Shown here one piece after another: positions 1 through 5,536 of a DNA stretch of 8,413 bases. The notes beneath the pieces are model-generated. The model did not search any database. It saw only the letters and a program-made list of their open reading frames with translations, and had not been told where the DNA came from. Numbering within the stretch: the first letter of the stretch is position 1; each line of letters opens with the position of its first letter. A program made the translations under genes and the position numbers. Source of the DNA: Ruminococcus sp. CAG:382 (GTDB lineage Bacteria > Bacillota > Clostridia > Oscillospirales > CAG-382). Location: the NCBI GenBank assembly GCA_000433115.1, contig FR892235.1, positions 2,042 to 10,454 on the forward strand, given 5' to 3'.

Positions 1-32
1 GAAAAAAGAAGTAAAACTTTTGGAGAAACATT

Positions 33-995
33 ATGAAAAACACCGTAATCAAGCCAATAACCGGAACATGGTTTTCGATATATTGGCATGACAAGCGTCA
101 TTATTATTGGAATTCCGCCTGTATGAGTTACACCCCCGAGCAGTGGGACGCGCTCATTGCCGACCTGAAAACTGCAGGGTTGGAATACATCGTTATGTGT
201 AACTGCGTTTCCGAGCATGACGGACTTGCGTCCTTCCCGTCGAAGTATTATACTATGGCAAAAATGGCGACAGCCGACCCGTTGGAGCAGGTGCTTTCTG
301 CCTGCGACAGGCTGGGTATGAAGGTGTTTATTTCCAACGATTATGTCAGGGACGGCGGAGAGGGGCTTCTGGTTCCCGAAAACATCAGGCTCCGCAACGA
401 GCTTATGCTGGAGCTTGTCGAAAGATACGGACACCATAAGTCGTTCTACGGCTGGTATTGGGCAAACGAATCTTATATCAGCCCGTATTTCAGCGATGAA
501 TTCATCGAATATATTAACATTTCCTCAAAGCGCGGACGCGAGCTTATGCCCGACGCCAAGATACTTACCGCACCGTACGGTACAAGCAGCGCCGTTTGCG
601 ATGATAAATTCTGCGCCCAGCTTGACAAGCTCGACGTTGACATAATCGCATATCAGGATACCGTCGGATGCTATGCCACCGATGTGGCAGGCTCGGAAAG
701 AGCTTTCGAACAGCTCCGCAAGGCGCATGACAGAGTGCCTCGCGTGAGTCTCTGGGCTGATGTTGAAACCTTCACATGGGAGGGGCATCCCAATGACCAG
801 AAAACACCGCTTATCCCTGCCGAATTCTCACGTCTTGAATCCCAGCTCAAAGCCGTTTCACCTTACGTCGACAGAACTCTTGTCTTTATCTTCGAGGGTC
901 TGTTCTCCAATCCGGAATCCATCGCATACACCGGATATAAGGAAGCGGGAAGGTATTGGAACGAATATATGAGCTGGCTTGAAAAGAACAAATAA
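33..995 (+). CDS. DUF4434-like TIM-barrel protein, putative intracellular glycoside hydrolase
   Basis: A 320-residue protein with no signal peptide or membrane segment, so probably cytoplasmic. It resembles the DUF4434 family of glycosidase-like TIM barrels. The N-terminal ITGTWFSIYW (residues 9-18) suits the first barrel strand, followed by repeated strand-helix units such as LKTAGLEYIVM (45-55) and LGMKVFISNDY (94-104). GWYWANE (140-146) ends in an Asn-Glu pair like the acid/base of clan A glycosidases. DIIAYQDTVG (203-212) matches the family's conserved aspartate-glutamine strand. WADVETF (241-247) carries Glu245, a possible nucleophile. The start is set by GGAGA at 22-26, six bases before ATG. 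It sits 16 bases before a sugar-binding lipoprotein, which suggests it acts on an imported glycan. The family assignment is from memory of motifs; the substrate and even hydrolase activity are inferred. Confidence 0.75.
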   Translation: MKNTVIKPITGTWFSIYWHDKRHYYWNSACMSYTPEQWDALIADLKTAGLEYIVMCNCVSEHDGLASFPSKYYTMAKMATADPLEQVLSACDRLGMKVFISNDYVRDGGEGLLVPENIRLRNELMLELVERYGHHKSFYGWYWANESYISPYFSDEFIEYINISSKRGRELMPDAKILTAPYGTSSAVCDDKFCAQLDKLDVDIIAYQDTVGCYATDVAGSERAFEQLRKAHDRVPRVSLWADVETFTWEGHPNDQKTPLIPAEFSRLESQLKAVSPYVDRTLVFIFEGLFSNPESIAYTGYKEAGRYWNEYMSWLEKNK

Positions 996-1000
996 AAAAC

Positions 1001-1005
1001 GGAGA
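1001..1005 (+). promoter_or_regulatory. Ribosome binding site fixing the solute-binding protein start
   Basis: GGAGA lies six bases before ATG 1012. A longer in-frame reading from TTG at 979 would add 11 basic residues, overlap the upstream gene and push the lipoprotein signal inward. The 1012 start is therefore preferred. The stretch GGAGACACATTATGAAAAA differs by one base from the initiation region of the preceding gene (22-40). Confidence 0.8.
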
Positions 1006-1011
1006 CACATT

Positions 1012-2556
1012 ATGAAAAAGTCATTTTCACTCATTCTCGCGTCGTTGCTGCTCGCTGTTTCGTTTGCGTCCTGCGGCGATACAGCCGACATAAGCTCAGC
1101 TCCCGATACGCAGAGCACCGTAAGCGGTACGACAGTATCCGATGAGGCATCGGAGCAGGTTTCGGAAGAAGAGAAGTTCAGAATTGAACGTCAGGATTTT
1201 CAGGGAAAGGAGTTTATTGTTTACAGCACCGATGATACCGATAACTTCATGTCGGAGATCATGCCGAACGACCTTTCAGCCGGCAACACCGAATTCATGA
1301 CCGAAAACGTCAATCTTGCAATTATCGAACGCAACAGACGCGTTGAGGAGCATCTCGGGATCACGATCAAGGAAATGTTCGTGAAATCCGGACGCTTCAA
1401 CGGTCCGGCAATGCAGGAGATACGCAATAACGCGATGGGCAATACACTCGGGGTTCATCTTGTCGCTTTGTCTGTGTACGACACCGGCGCGTTGACTGTT
1501 CAGAACACATTTGTTGATCTTAACTCGCTTGACAATTTTGATTCTTCCGCGAGCTGGTGGGATAAGCAGTTCAATGATGAAGTAACTGTAAACAATAAGC
1601 TGTATTTCACACAGGGCGCGCTCGGAATCTACGGCATGAACGCAACTTCGGTCGTATTCTTCAACAAAAATGCCGCGAGGGAATACGGACTTCCTGATCT
1701 GTATTCTCTTGTCAAGGACGGCGAATGGACTTTTGACAAAATATATGAGCTTGTCAAGCAATACGGCAACGAAGACCTTGATCAGAACGGAAAAATCGAT
1801 TACCGCGACAGAGCGGGCTACGTCGGTCAGAACGACGACAGCTGGAACTTCTTCTACGGAAGCGGTGAAAGAATCGTCGACGATAATAACGGAACGCTTT
1901 CGCTCACGATGAATACTCCGCGTGCAAATGACGTAATTGACAGTATGAACAAGATGTTCCGCGACAGAGACAATTATGTCTGCGCAAACGATTATTTCGG
2001 CGTTTCCGGTACTCCGCTTGACCTCACGGCGAAGATGTTCATAGATGGAAGAGCGCTCTTCTTCAGTGACAATCTTTTATTCGTACATAAGTTCGCAGCT
2101 ATGGAGGACGACTTCGGAATTCTTCCGGTTCCGAAGTATAACAAGGAACAGGAAAAGTATATGTCTCTCATCAACTGCTGGAGCGGAAACGCATTTGCGA
2201 TCCCGGCCGTACTTGCCGATGACGAAGTGAATTTTGCTTCTCTCTGTCTTCAGACGATGGCATACTATTCCGTTGACACTGTCAAAAAGGAATACATCGA
2301 ACGCACCCTCAAATATCAGAAGACAAAGGACGAGGAAAGTGTTGATATGCTGAACCTCATTCTTGATGGCAGAGGAGTTGATCTCGGATTTGTGTATAAC
2401 GTCGGCAGCCATGGCAACACAAATAACAGTACCTCGCTTCCGTGGCTTCTTCATACACTTATGACCGGAACCGGCACACTCGCTTCAAGCTATGAAGCGC
2501 GCGAAGGCGCTGCTCAGGCAGACCTTGATGATGTTGCTGCATTCTATAAAGACTGA
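1012..2556 (+). CDS. ABC transporter extracellular solute-binding lipoprotein (family 1, sugar type)
   Basis: A 514-residue binding protein that would capture a carbohydrate outside the membrane and hand it to an ABC permease. Residues 1-20 form a lipoprotein signal peptide (MKK, then a hydrophobic stretch) ending in a lipobox-like FAS-C with Cys21 as the lipidation site. A Ser/Thr/Glu-rich linker covers about 22-58. The fold starts near FQGKEFIVYS (63-72). The body has features of large family 1 binding proteins of Clostridia: GALGIYGMNATSVVFFNKN (202-220), the GEWTFDKIYELVK segment (237-249), and FGILPVPKYN (368-377). Residues 255-266 form an EF-hand-like calcium loop (Asp255, Asp257, Asn259, Gly260, Ile262, Asp263, Asp266). 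It lies 16 bases after a DUF4434-like gene, with no permease gene in the window, and is followed by a terminator. The ligand cannot be told from the sequence. Confidence 0.88.
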   Translation: MKKSFSLILASLLLAVSFASCGDTADISSAPDTQSTVSGTTVSDEASEQVSEEEKFRIERQDFQGKEFIVYSTDDTDNFMSEIMPNDLSAGNTEFMTENVNLAIIERNRRVEEHLGITIKEMFVKSGRFNGPAMQEIRNNAMGNTLGVHLVALSVYDTGALTVQNTFVDLNSLDNFDSSASWWDKQFNDEVTVNNKLYFTQGALGIYGMNATSVVFFNKNAAREYGLPDLYSLVKDGEWTFDKIYELVKQYGNEDLDQNGKIDYRDRAGYVGQNDDSWNFFYGSGERIVDDNNGTLSLTMNTPRANDVIDSMNKMFRDRDNYVCANDYFGVSGTPLDLTAKMFIDGRALFFSDNLLFVHKFAAMEDDFGILPVPKYNKEQEKYMSLINCWSGNAFAIPAVLADDEVNFASLCLQTMAYYSVDTVKKEYIERTLKYQKTKDEESVDMLNLILDGRGVDLGFVYNVGSHGNTNNSTSLPWLLHTLMTGTGTLASSYEAREGAAQADLDDVAAFYKD

Positions 2557-2570
2557 AAAACAATTTAACT

Positions 2571-2611
2571 TCCCGAAGCGAAAGGTCTTCCCCTCGCTTC
2601 GGGATTTTTTT
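2571..2611 (+). terminator. Rho-independent terminator of the sugar-uptake operon
   Basis: TCCCGAAGCGA (2571-2581) pairs perfectly over 11 bases with TCGCTTCGGGA (2594-2604) around a 12-base loop, followed at once by seven T (2605-2611). It begins 14 bases after the solute-binding protein stop codon. The opposite strand lacks a T tract directly after the stem, so it works mainly for the plus strand. Confidence 0.93.
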
Positions 2612-2648
2612 GAGAAGGCATACCTATGAAGCACGAATATCTGCATAC

Positions 2649-2689
2649 AAAAACAGCGTTTCGGCGGAAATACAAGGCGGAAACGCTGT
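2649..2689 (-). terminator. Rho-independent terminator of the glycosyltransferase gene
   Basis: Read on the minus strand, ACAGCGTTTC (2689-2680) pairs with GAAACGCTGT (2662-2653) over 10 bases around a 17-base loop. The stem runs into five T (2653-2649), the first of them base-paired. It starts 36 bases beyond the glycosyltransferase stop codon. The plus strand has no T tract after the stem, so it is specific to the minus strand. The loop edge holds a repeated GGCGGAAA on the plus strand (2663-2670 and 2676-2683). Confidence 0.85.
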
Positions 2690-2725
2690 GATAATATTTG
2701 CTTTTACGGTCTTTGCAAGAATATC

Positions 2726-3982
2726 TTATTTGTTCTGCATTGCACCGGATTCACTTTTGATTTCCTTGAGGCTCATGACCCGGTCATGCACGATAGGCTT
2801 CCAGCCGACCTTTTTGAAGCAGGCAGCAACGCCGATGGGCAGATACGTCATCATGAAAAGCGGGAAAGTGAAGGTATAAAGGATCTTTTTGTATGCCGGA
2901 GCGTGGATCTGTTTCCATTCGGTAACTGTCGTGATAAGCCCCGTAACATAGAATGCAAGATACGCGTCGAAGAACAATCGGAGAACCGAAGCCCCGAGCA
3001 ACGCCCATGAGCCGTGTCCTGTCATGTTTTCGACGATAGCGACTGCATTTGCCGCGACACCGAAGCCGAAGAGGAAGAATCCGGGGCATATGCACATCAG
3101 CATGTCATAGCATGAAAAGCTTCCCTTGAACATACCCCTGAACAGACGTCTGCAATAATAACGGAGGACATCCATATTACCGCGCGTCCAGCGCATCCGC
3201 TGACGCCACGACTGTGAGAATTTGACCGGTTGCTCGTCATAAAGGACTGCTTTTGCCGAATATCCGATCTTTTCGCCGTTGATGATGTTGTCGGCAGTGA
3301 ATTCAATATCTTCGGTAAGCAGGAAATAATGCCATCCGCCGCGTTTTTCGAGAATACGGTGTGAGAACATGAAGCCGGTGCCCGAAATGGCACAGCTCGT
3401 GCCGAGAAGCATACGCGACGCGTTGAGGTATTTTGCCTCACGTAAAAACCAAAGTCCGTATCCCGCCGATACCCAGCTGTCGCCGAAATTTTTTGAGTTG
3501 CGGTAGCAGGTCACGATCTCGTATCCGTCGGAATAGGTGCGGTTTATTTCCGTAATAAAGTCGCGTGACAACACATTGTCGGCGTCCAGAACGAGGTACG
3601 CATCAGGTGTCTTGCCGCTTTCCTTCAGTTTCGAAAGCAGGAAGTTAAGCGCATAGCCTTTTCCGACTTTGCTTGTGTCATTTCTTTCAAAAACCGTTGC
3701 CCCGTGCGAGGAAGCTGTTTTCGCCGTCGTGTCGGTGCAGTTGTCGGCAACGACATATATGTCGATAAGCTCCGAAGGATAATCCTGATCCCTGATGCTG
3801 TCGATAAGGGTGCCGATGACCTTTTCCTCATTGCGCGCGGCGATAAGTACTGCAACGTGCGTACGTTGCGTTTTTTTGTGCGGCTTTGCTTTCCATAGCC
3901 ATGAAACCGGTATGTAGAACATCTGGTAGATGTAACAGGCGAAAAAGAGAAGCAATAGTATTATATTAATCTGGTCAATCAT
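2726..3982 (-). CDS. Membrane-bound glycosyltransferase family 2, processive-synthase-like
   Basis: A 418-residue inner-membrane GT-A glycosyltransferase. It has an N-terminal membrane helix (about 5-29), a cytoplasmic catalytic domain (about 40-285) and some three hydrophobic helices (about 292-317, 326-352, 366-388). Visible motifs are VAVLIAARNEE (43-53), VVAD with nucleotide-binding Asp80, the metal-binding DAD (133-135), the TED acceptor/base motif with Asp225, and QRMRW (261-265). The last fits the Q-x-x-R-W motif of cellulose, chitin and hyaluronan synthases. The C-terminal GWKPIVH (393-399) is usual in bacterial relatives. It probably makes or extends an exported or lipid-linked glycan; sugar and product are unknown. 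No PilZ domain and no accessory synthase gene are seen. The gene is monocistronic here, with its own promoter and terminator. The SD is weak: GGGAAA (3998-3993), ten bases before ATG. Confidence 0.9.
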   Translation of the reverse strand: MIDQINIILLLLFFACYIYQMFYIPVSWLWKAKPHKKTQRTHVAVLIAARNEEKVIGTLIDSIRDQDYPSELIDIYVVADNCTDTTAKTASSHGATVFERNDTSKVGKGYALNFLLSKLKESGKTPDAYLVLDADNVLSRDFITEINRTYSDGYEIVTCYRNSKNFGDSWVSAGYGLWFLREAKYLNASRMLLGTSCAISGTGFMFSHRILEKRGGWHYFLLTEDIEFTADNIINGEKIGYSAKAVLYDEQPVKFSQSWRQRMRWTRGNMDVLRYYCRRLFRGMFKGSFSCYDMLMCICPGFFLFGFGVAANAVAIVENMTGHGSWALLGASVLRLFFDAYLAFYVTGLITTVTEWKQIHAPAYKKILYTFTFPLFMMTYLPIGVAACFKKVGWKPIVHDRVMSLKEIKSESGAMQNK

Positions 3983-4030
3983 AAAACAATCATTTCCCGG
4001 TAATGCGACGTCATTGCCGCAGTGTGTCCG

Positions 4031-4054
4031 ACGGAATTCACGCAGACATTCCGT
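4031..4054 (-). other. Stem-loop in the glycosyltransferase 5' leader
   Basis: ACGGAAT (4031-4037) pairs with ATTCCGT (4048-4054), a perfect 7-base stem with a 10-base loop. It would form in the untranslated leader of the glycosyltransferase transcript, about 50-70 bases before its start codon. No T tract follows on the minus strand, so it is not an obvious terminator. It may affect mRNA stability or be chance. Confidence 0.35.
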
Positions 4055-4079
4055 GATTTTATTCCTTTTGATTACGATA

Positions 4080-4108
4080 ATTATAATTCATTTATCTGCG
4101 TTTGTCAA
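4080..4108 (-). promoter_or_regulatory. Consensus sigma-A promoter of the glycosyltransferase gene
   Basis: On the minus strand, TTGACA (4108-4103) and TATAAT (4085-4080) are separated by exactly 17 bases. Both boxes match the housekeeping consensus at all six positions. Transcription should start near 4073, giving a leader of about 90 bases. The flanks are AT-rich, which also helps strand opening. Confidence 0.85.
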
Positions 4109-4169
4109 TGGTTTCGTGATAAATTTAGGTTTCCTTACAATTTGTACGAAAAAATCGGGCGATTGGCGC

Positions 4170-4198
4170 TTGACAAATTCAAAACGATAGTGTATAAT
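4170..4198 (+). promoter_or_regulatory. Consensus sigma-A promoter of the pyrC-carA-carB operon
   Basis: TTGACA (4170-4175) and TATAAT (4193-4198) with a 17-base spacer match the housekeeping consensus exactly. The start is expected near 4205-4207, about 115 bases before pyrC. A U5 tract (4209-4213) falls within the first few transcribed bases. The promoter lies inside the longest possible in-frame reading of pyrC (from GTG 4022), which argues strongly for a later start codon. Confidence 0.88.
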
Positions 4199-4226
4199 AA
4201 TAAAGCAGTTTTTAATACGGTACAGA

Positions 4227-4305
4227 GATGCCGTCAAGATTTGTCCGGTCGCTTTCCGCCTTCAAATGCATTGGCGGTCTTTGTCTGCGCAGTCTTGTCG
4301 GTGTC
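4227..4305 (+). other. Possible long-range RNA stem in the pyrC leader
   Basis: GAUGCCGUCAAGA (4227-4239) can pair with UCUUGUCGGUGUC (4293-4305): 12 of 13 positions pair, two of them G-U, with one U-U mismatch. A smaller CCGCC/GGCGG hairpin (4256-4260 with 4273-4277) fits inside the loop. The outer stem would cover the AUG of the 33-codon leader ORF. An alternative GCCUU/AAGGC pairing (4258-4262 with 4309-4313) ends beside the U7 run and would disrupt the inner hairpin. These folds were found by eye, without energy calculation. Confidence 0.3.
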
Positions 4306-4329
4306 GGCAAGGCATTTTTTTATGACTAA
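4228..4329 (+). CDS. Possible 33-residue leader peptide overlapping the pyrC start
   Basis: An ATG at 4228 opens a 33-codon frame (starts MPSRFVRS, ends GKAFFYD) that stops with TAA at 4327-4329. Its last 8 bases overlap the first 8 of pyrC (ATGACTAA), an arrangement that allows translational coupling. It sits about 20 bases after the predicted transcription start. Its Phe-Phe-Tyr end is encoded by the U7 run at 4315-4321. Against it: no clear Shine-Dalgarno sequence precedes the ATG (only ACAGAG), and a short open frame of this length can occur by chance. It resembles no peptide I recognise. Confidence 0.3.
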   Translation: MPSRFVRSLSAFKCIGGLCLRSLVGVGKAFFYD

Positions 4330-5536
4330 GTTCAGCAGATTTTCAAATACGGATATCGACGCGCTTATCTCCGGATTTTTGCGCGGTGACGGTGTTTCTG
4401 TTTTCACCGACGGCAATTTTGCTGTTTTTCCCGGCTTCTGTGATGTCCATGTGCATCTCAGAGAGCCGGGTTTTTCATATAAAGAGACAATAAAGACCGG
4501 TACACTTGCGGCAGCTCACGGCGGCTATACCGACGTATGCGCCATGCCTAATCTTTCCCCTGTGCCGGACAGCGTCAAAAACCTTGAGCCTGAGCTTGAC
4601 GCGATAAAGCGTGATGCTGTCGTTCGTGTCCATCCGTACGGATCGATAACAAAAGGGGAATTGGGAAATGAACTTTCCGATATGGCGGAGCTTGCGCCGT
4701 ATGTGTGCGCTCTTTCGGATGACGGAAAGGGCGTTGCGAGCGGGGATATTATGCAAAGCGCAATGCTTACCGCGAAATCGGCAGGAAAAATAATCGCGGC
4801 TCACTGTGAGGATATGTCATTTGTGAACGGAGGATATATACGTGACTGTGTCTATGCAAGAGCAAACGGACACAGAACGATTCAGCCCGAAAGCGAATAC
4901 ATGCAGGTGGAACGTGACCTGAAGCTCGCCGAAAAGACGGGCGTCGCCTATCACATCTGCCATATATCGACCAAAGAGAGCGTTGACCTTGTCAGGCAGG
5001 CAAAAAAACGCGGTATAGATGTTACCTGTGAAACCGCACCGCACTATCTTGTCCTGACAACCGATGCCCTTCGTGACGATGGCTGCTTCAGAATGAATCC
5101 GCCTCTCGGAACGAATGATGACCGTAAGGCGCTTATCGACGGCATAAGAGACGGAACAATCGATATGATCGCAACGGACCACGCTCCGCATTCGGCGGAG
5201 GAAAAATCCGGCGGACTTGCGGGCAGTGCTTTCGGTATAGTCGGGCTTGAAACGGCGTTTCCCGTGCTGTATACAGAACTTGTCATGGCCGGGATTATCG
5301 GGCTTGACAGGCTGTGCGAACTGATGTGCGTGAATCCGAGAAAGCGGTTCGGAATACCGTTTCATAAAGACGATTACACGGTGTTCGATCTCGGCAGTCG
5401 TTATACGATACAGAGCAAAGAATTCATTTCAATGGGCAGAAGCACTCCTTTCGAGGGCAGGAGCGTCTGCGGCAAATGCATAAAAACAGTGTGCGGAGGT
5501 AAAACGGTATGGCAAGAAAATATGACAGAAAACTGA
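4322..5536 (+). CDS. pyrC: Dihydroorotase, class I
   Basis: A 404-residue cytoplasmic amidohydrolase that interconverts N-carbamoyl-L-aspartate and dihydroorotate, the third step of UMP synthesis. Zinc ligands are visible: the HxH pair His43 and His45 in DVHVHLREPG (41-50), the SDDG aspartate (133/134), His161 in AAHCED, His214 in HICHIST, and catalytic Asp286 in TDHAPH. NPPLG (259-263) and the GIVGLETAFP segment (305-314) are also typical. The DVHVHLREPG context and the SDDG motif mark class I. ATG 4322 is chosen because the operon promoter lies downstream of the earlier GTG at 4022. A modest AAGG (4309-4312) stands nine bases before it. The segment before HxH is about 15-20 residues shorter than in Bacillus PyrC, so part of the N-terminal beta-sandwich is reduced. 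The end overlaps carA by 28 bases. Confidence 0.93.
   Translation: MTKFSRFSNTDIDALISGFLRGDGVSVFTDGNFAVFPGFCDVHVHLREPGFSYKETIKTGTLAAAHGGYTDVCAMPNLSPVPDSVKNLEPELDAIKRDAVVRVHPYGSITKGELGNELSDMAELAPYVCALSDDGKGVASGDIMQSAMLTAKSAGKIIAAHCEDMSFVNGGYIRDCVYARANGHRTIQPESEYMQVERDLKLAEKTGVAYHICHISTKESVDLVRQAKKRGIDVTCETAPHYLVLTTDALRDDGCFRMNPPLGTNDDRKALIDGIRDGTIDMIATDHAPHSAEEKSGGLAGSAFGIVGLETAFPVLYTELVMAGIIGLDRLCELMCVNPRKRFGIPFHKDDYTVFDLGSRYTIQSKEFISMGRSTPFEGRSVCGKCIKTVCGGKTVWQENMTEN
5495..5499 (+). promoter_or_regulatory. Ribosome binding site of carA inside pyrC
   Basis: A full GGAGG lies nine bases before ATG 5509, within the last codons of pyrC. It fixes the carA start and makes the 28-base gene overlap real. 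The overlap implies that the two proteins are translated from one message. Confidence 0.88.

Larger units (their letters stand above)
3983..4321. promoter_or_regulatory. Divergent intergenic regulatory region between glycosyltransferase and pyrC
   Basis: This 339-base gap between two divergently read genes contains one consensus promoter per direction and two 5' leaders of about 90 bases (minus) and 115 bases (plus). The -35 boxes are 61 bases apart (4109-4169). Between them lies a weak inverted pair, TTTCGT (4112-4117) and ACGAAA (4146-4151), which could be an operator but is short and AT-rich. No convincing gene is seen here apart from the possible leader ORF listed separately. Confidence 0.7.

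Noticed and set aside
979..1011. Earlier TTG start for the solute-binding protein
   Set aside because: GGAGA at 1001-1005 serves ATG 1012, and the later start gives a proper lipoprotein signal peptide.
1276..1761. 161-codon minus-strand frame opposite the solute-binding protein gene
   Set aside because: It has no ribosome binding site or domain and overlaps a well-supported coding region, so it is a shadow frame.
2663..2683. Direct repeat GGCGGAAA twice, considered as a mobile-element or CRISPR-like trace
   Set aside because: Two 8-base copies only, lying within the loop region of a terminator, with no further copies nearby.
2610..2879. 89-codon plus-strand frame after the first terminator
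   Set aside because: It starts at a TTG within the terminator T tract, runs through the second terminator and then antisense to the glycosyltransferase end. No ribosome binding site is present.
4022..4321. N-terminal extension of pyrC from GTG 4022 by 100 codons
   Set aside because: The operon promoter (4170-4198) lies inside it, no ribosome binding site precedes it, and the added residues do not look like a dihydroorotase N-terminus.
4205..4321. PyrR-binding attenuator in the pyrC leader
   Set aside because: The conserved PyrR loop sequence could not be found by eye. The leader may still be regulatory, but not demonstrably by PyrR.
4817..5365. 182-codon minus-strand frame opposite pyrC
   Set aside because: It is antisense to conserved catalytic sequence of pyrC, and the translation shows no family resemblance.
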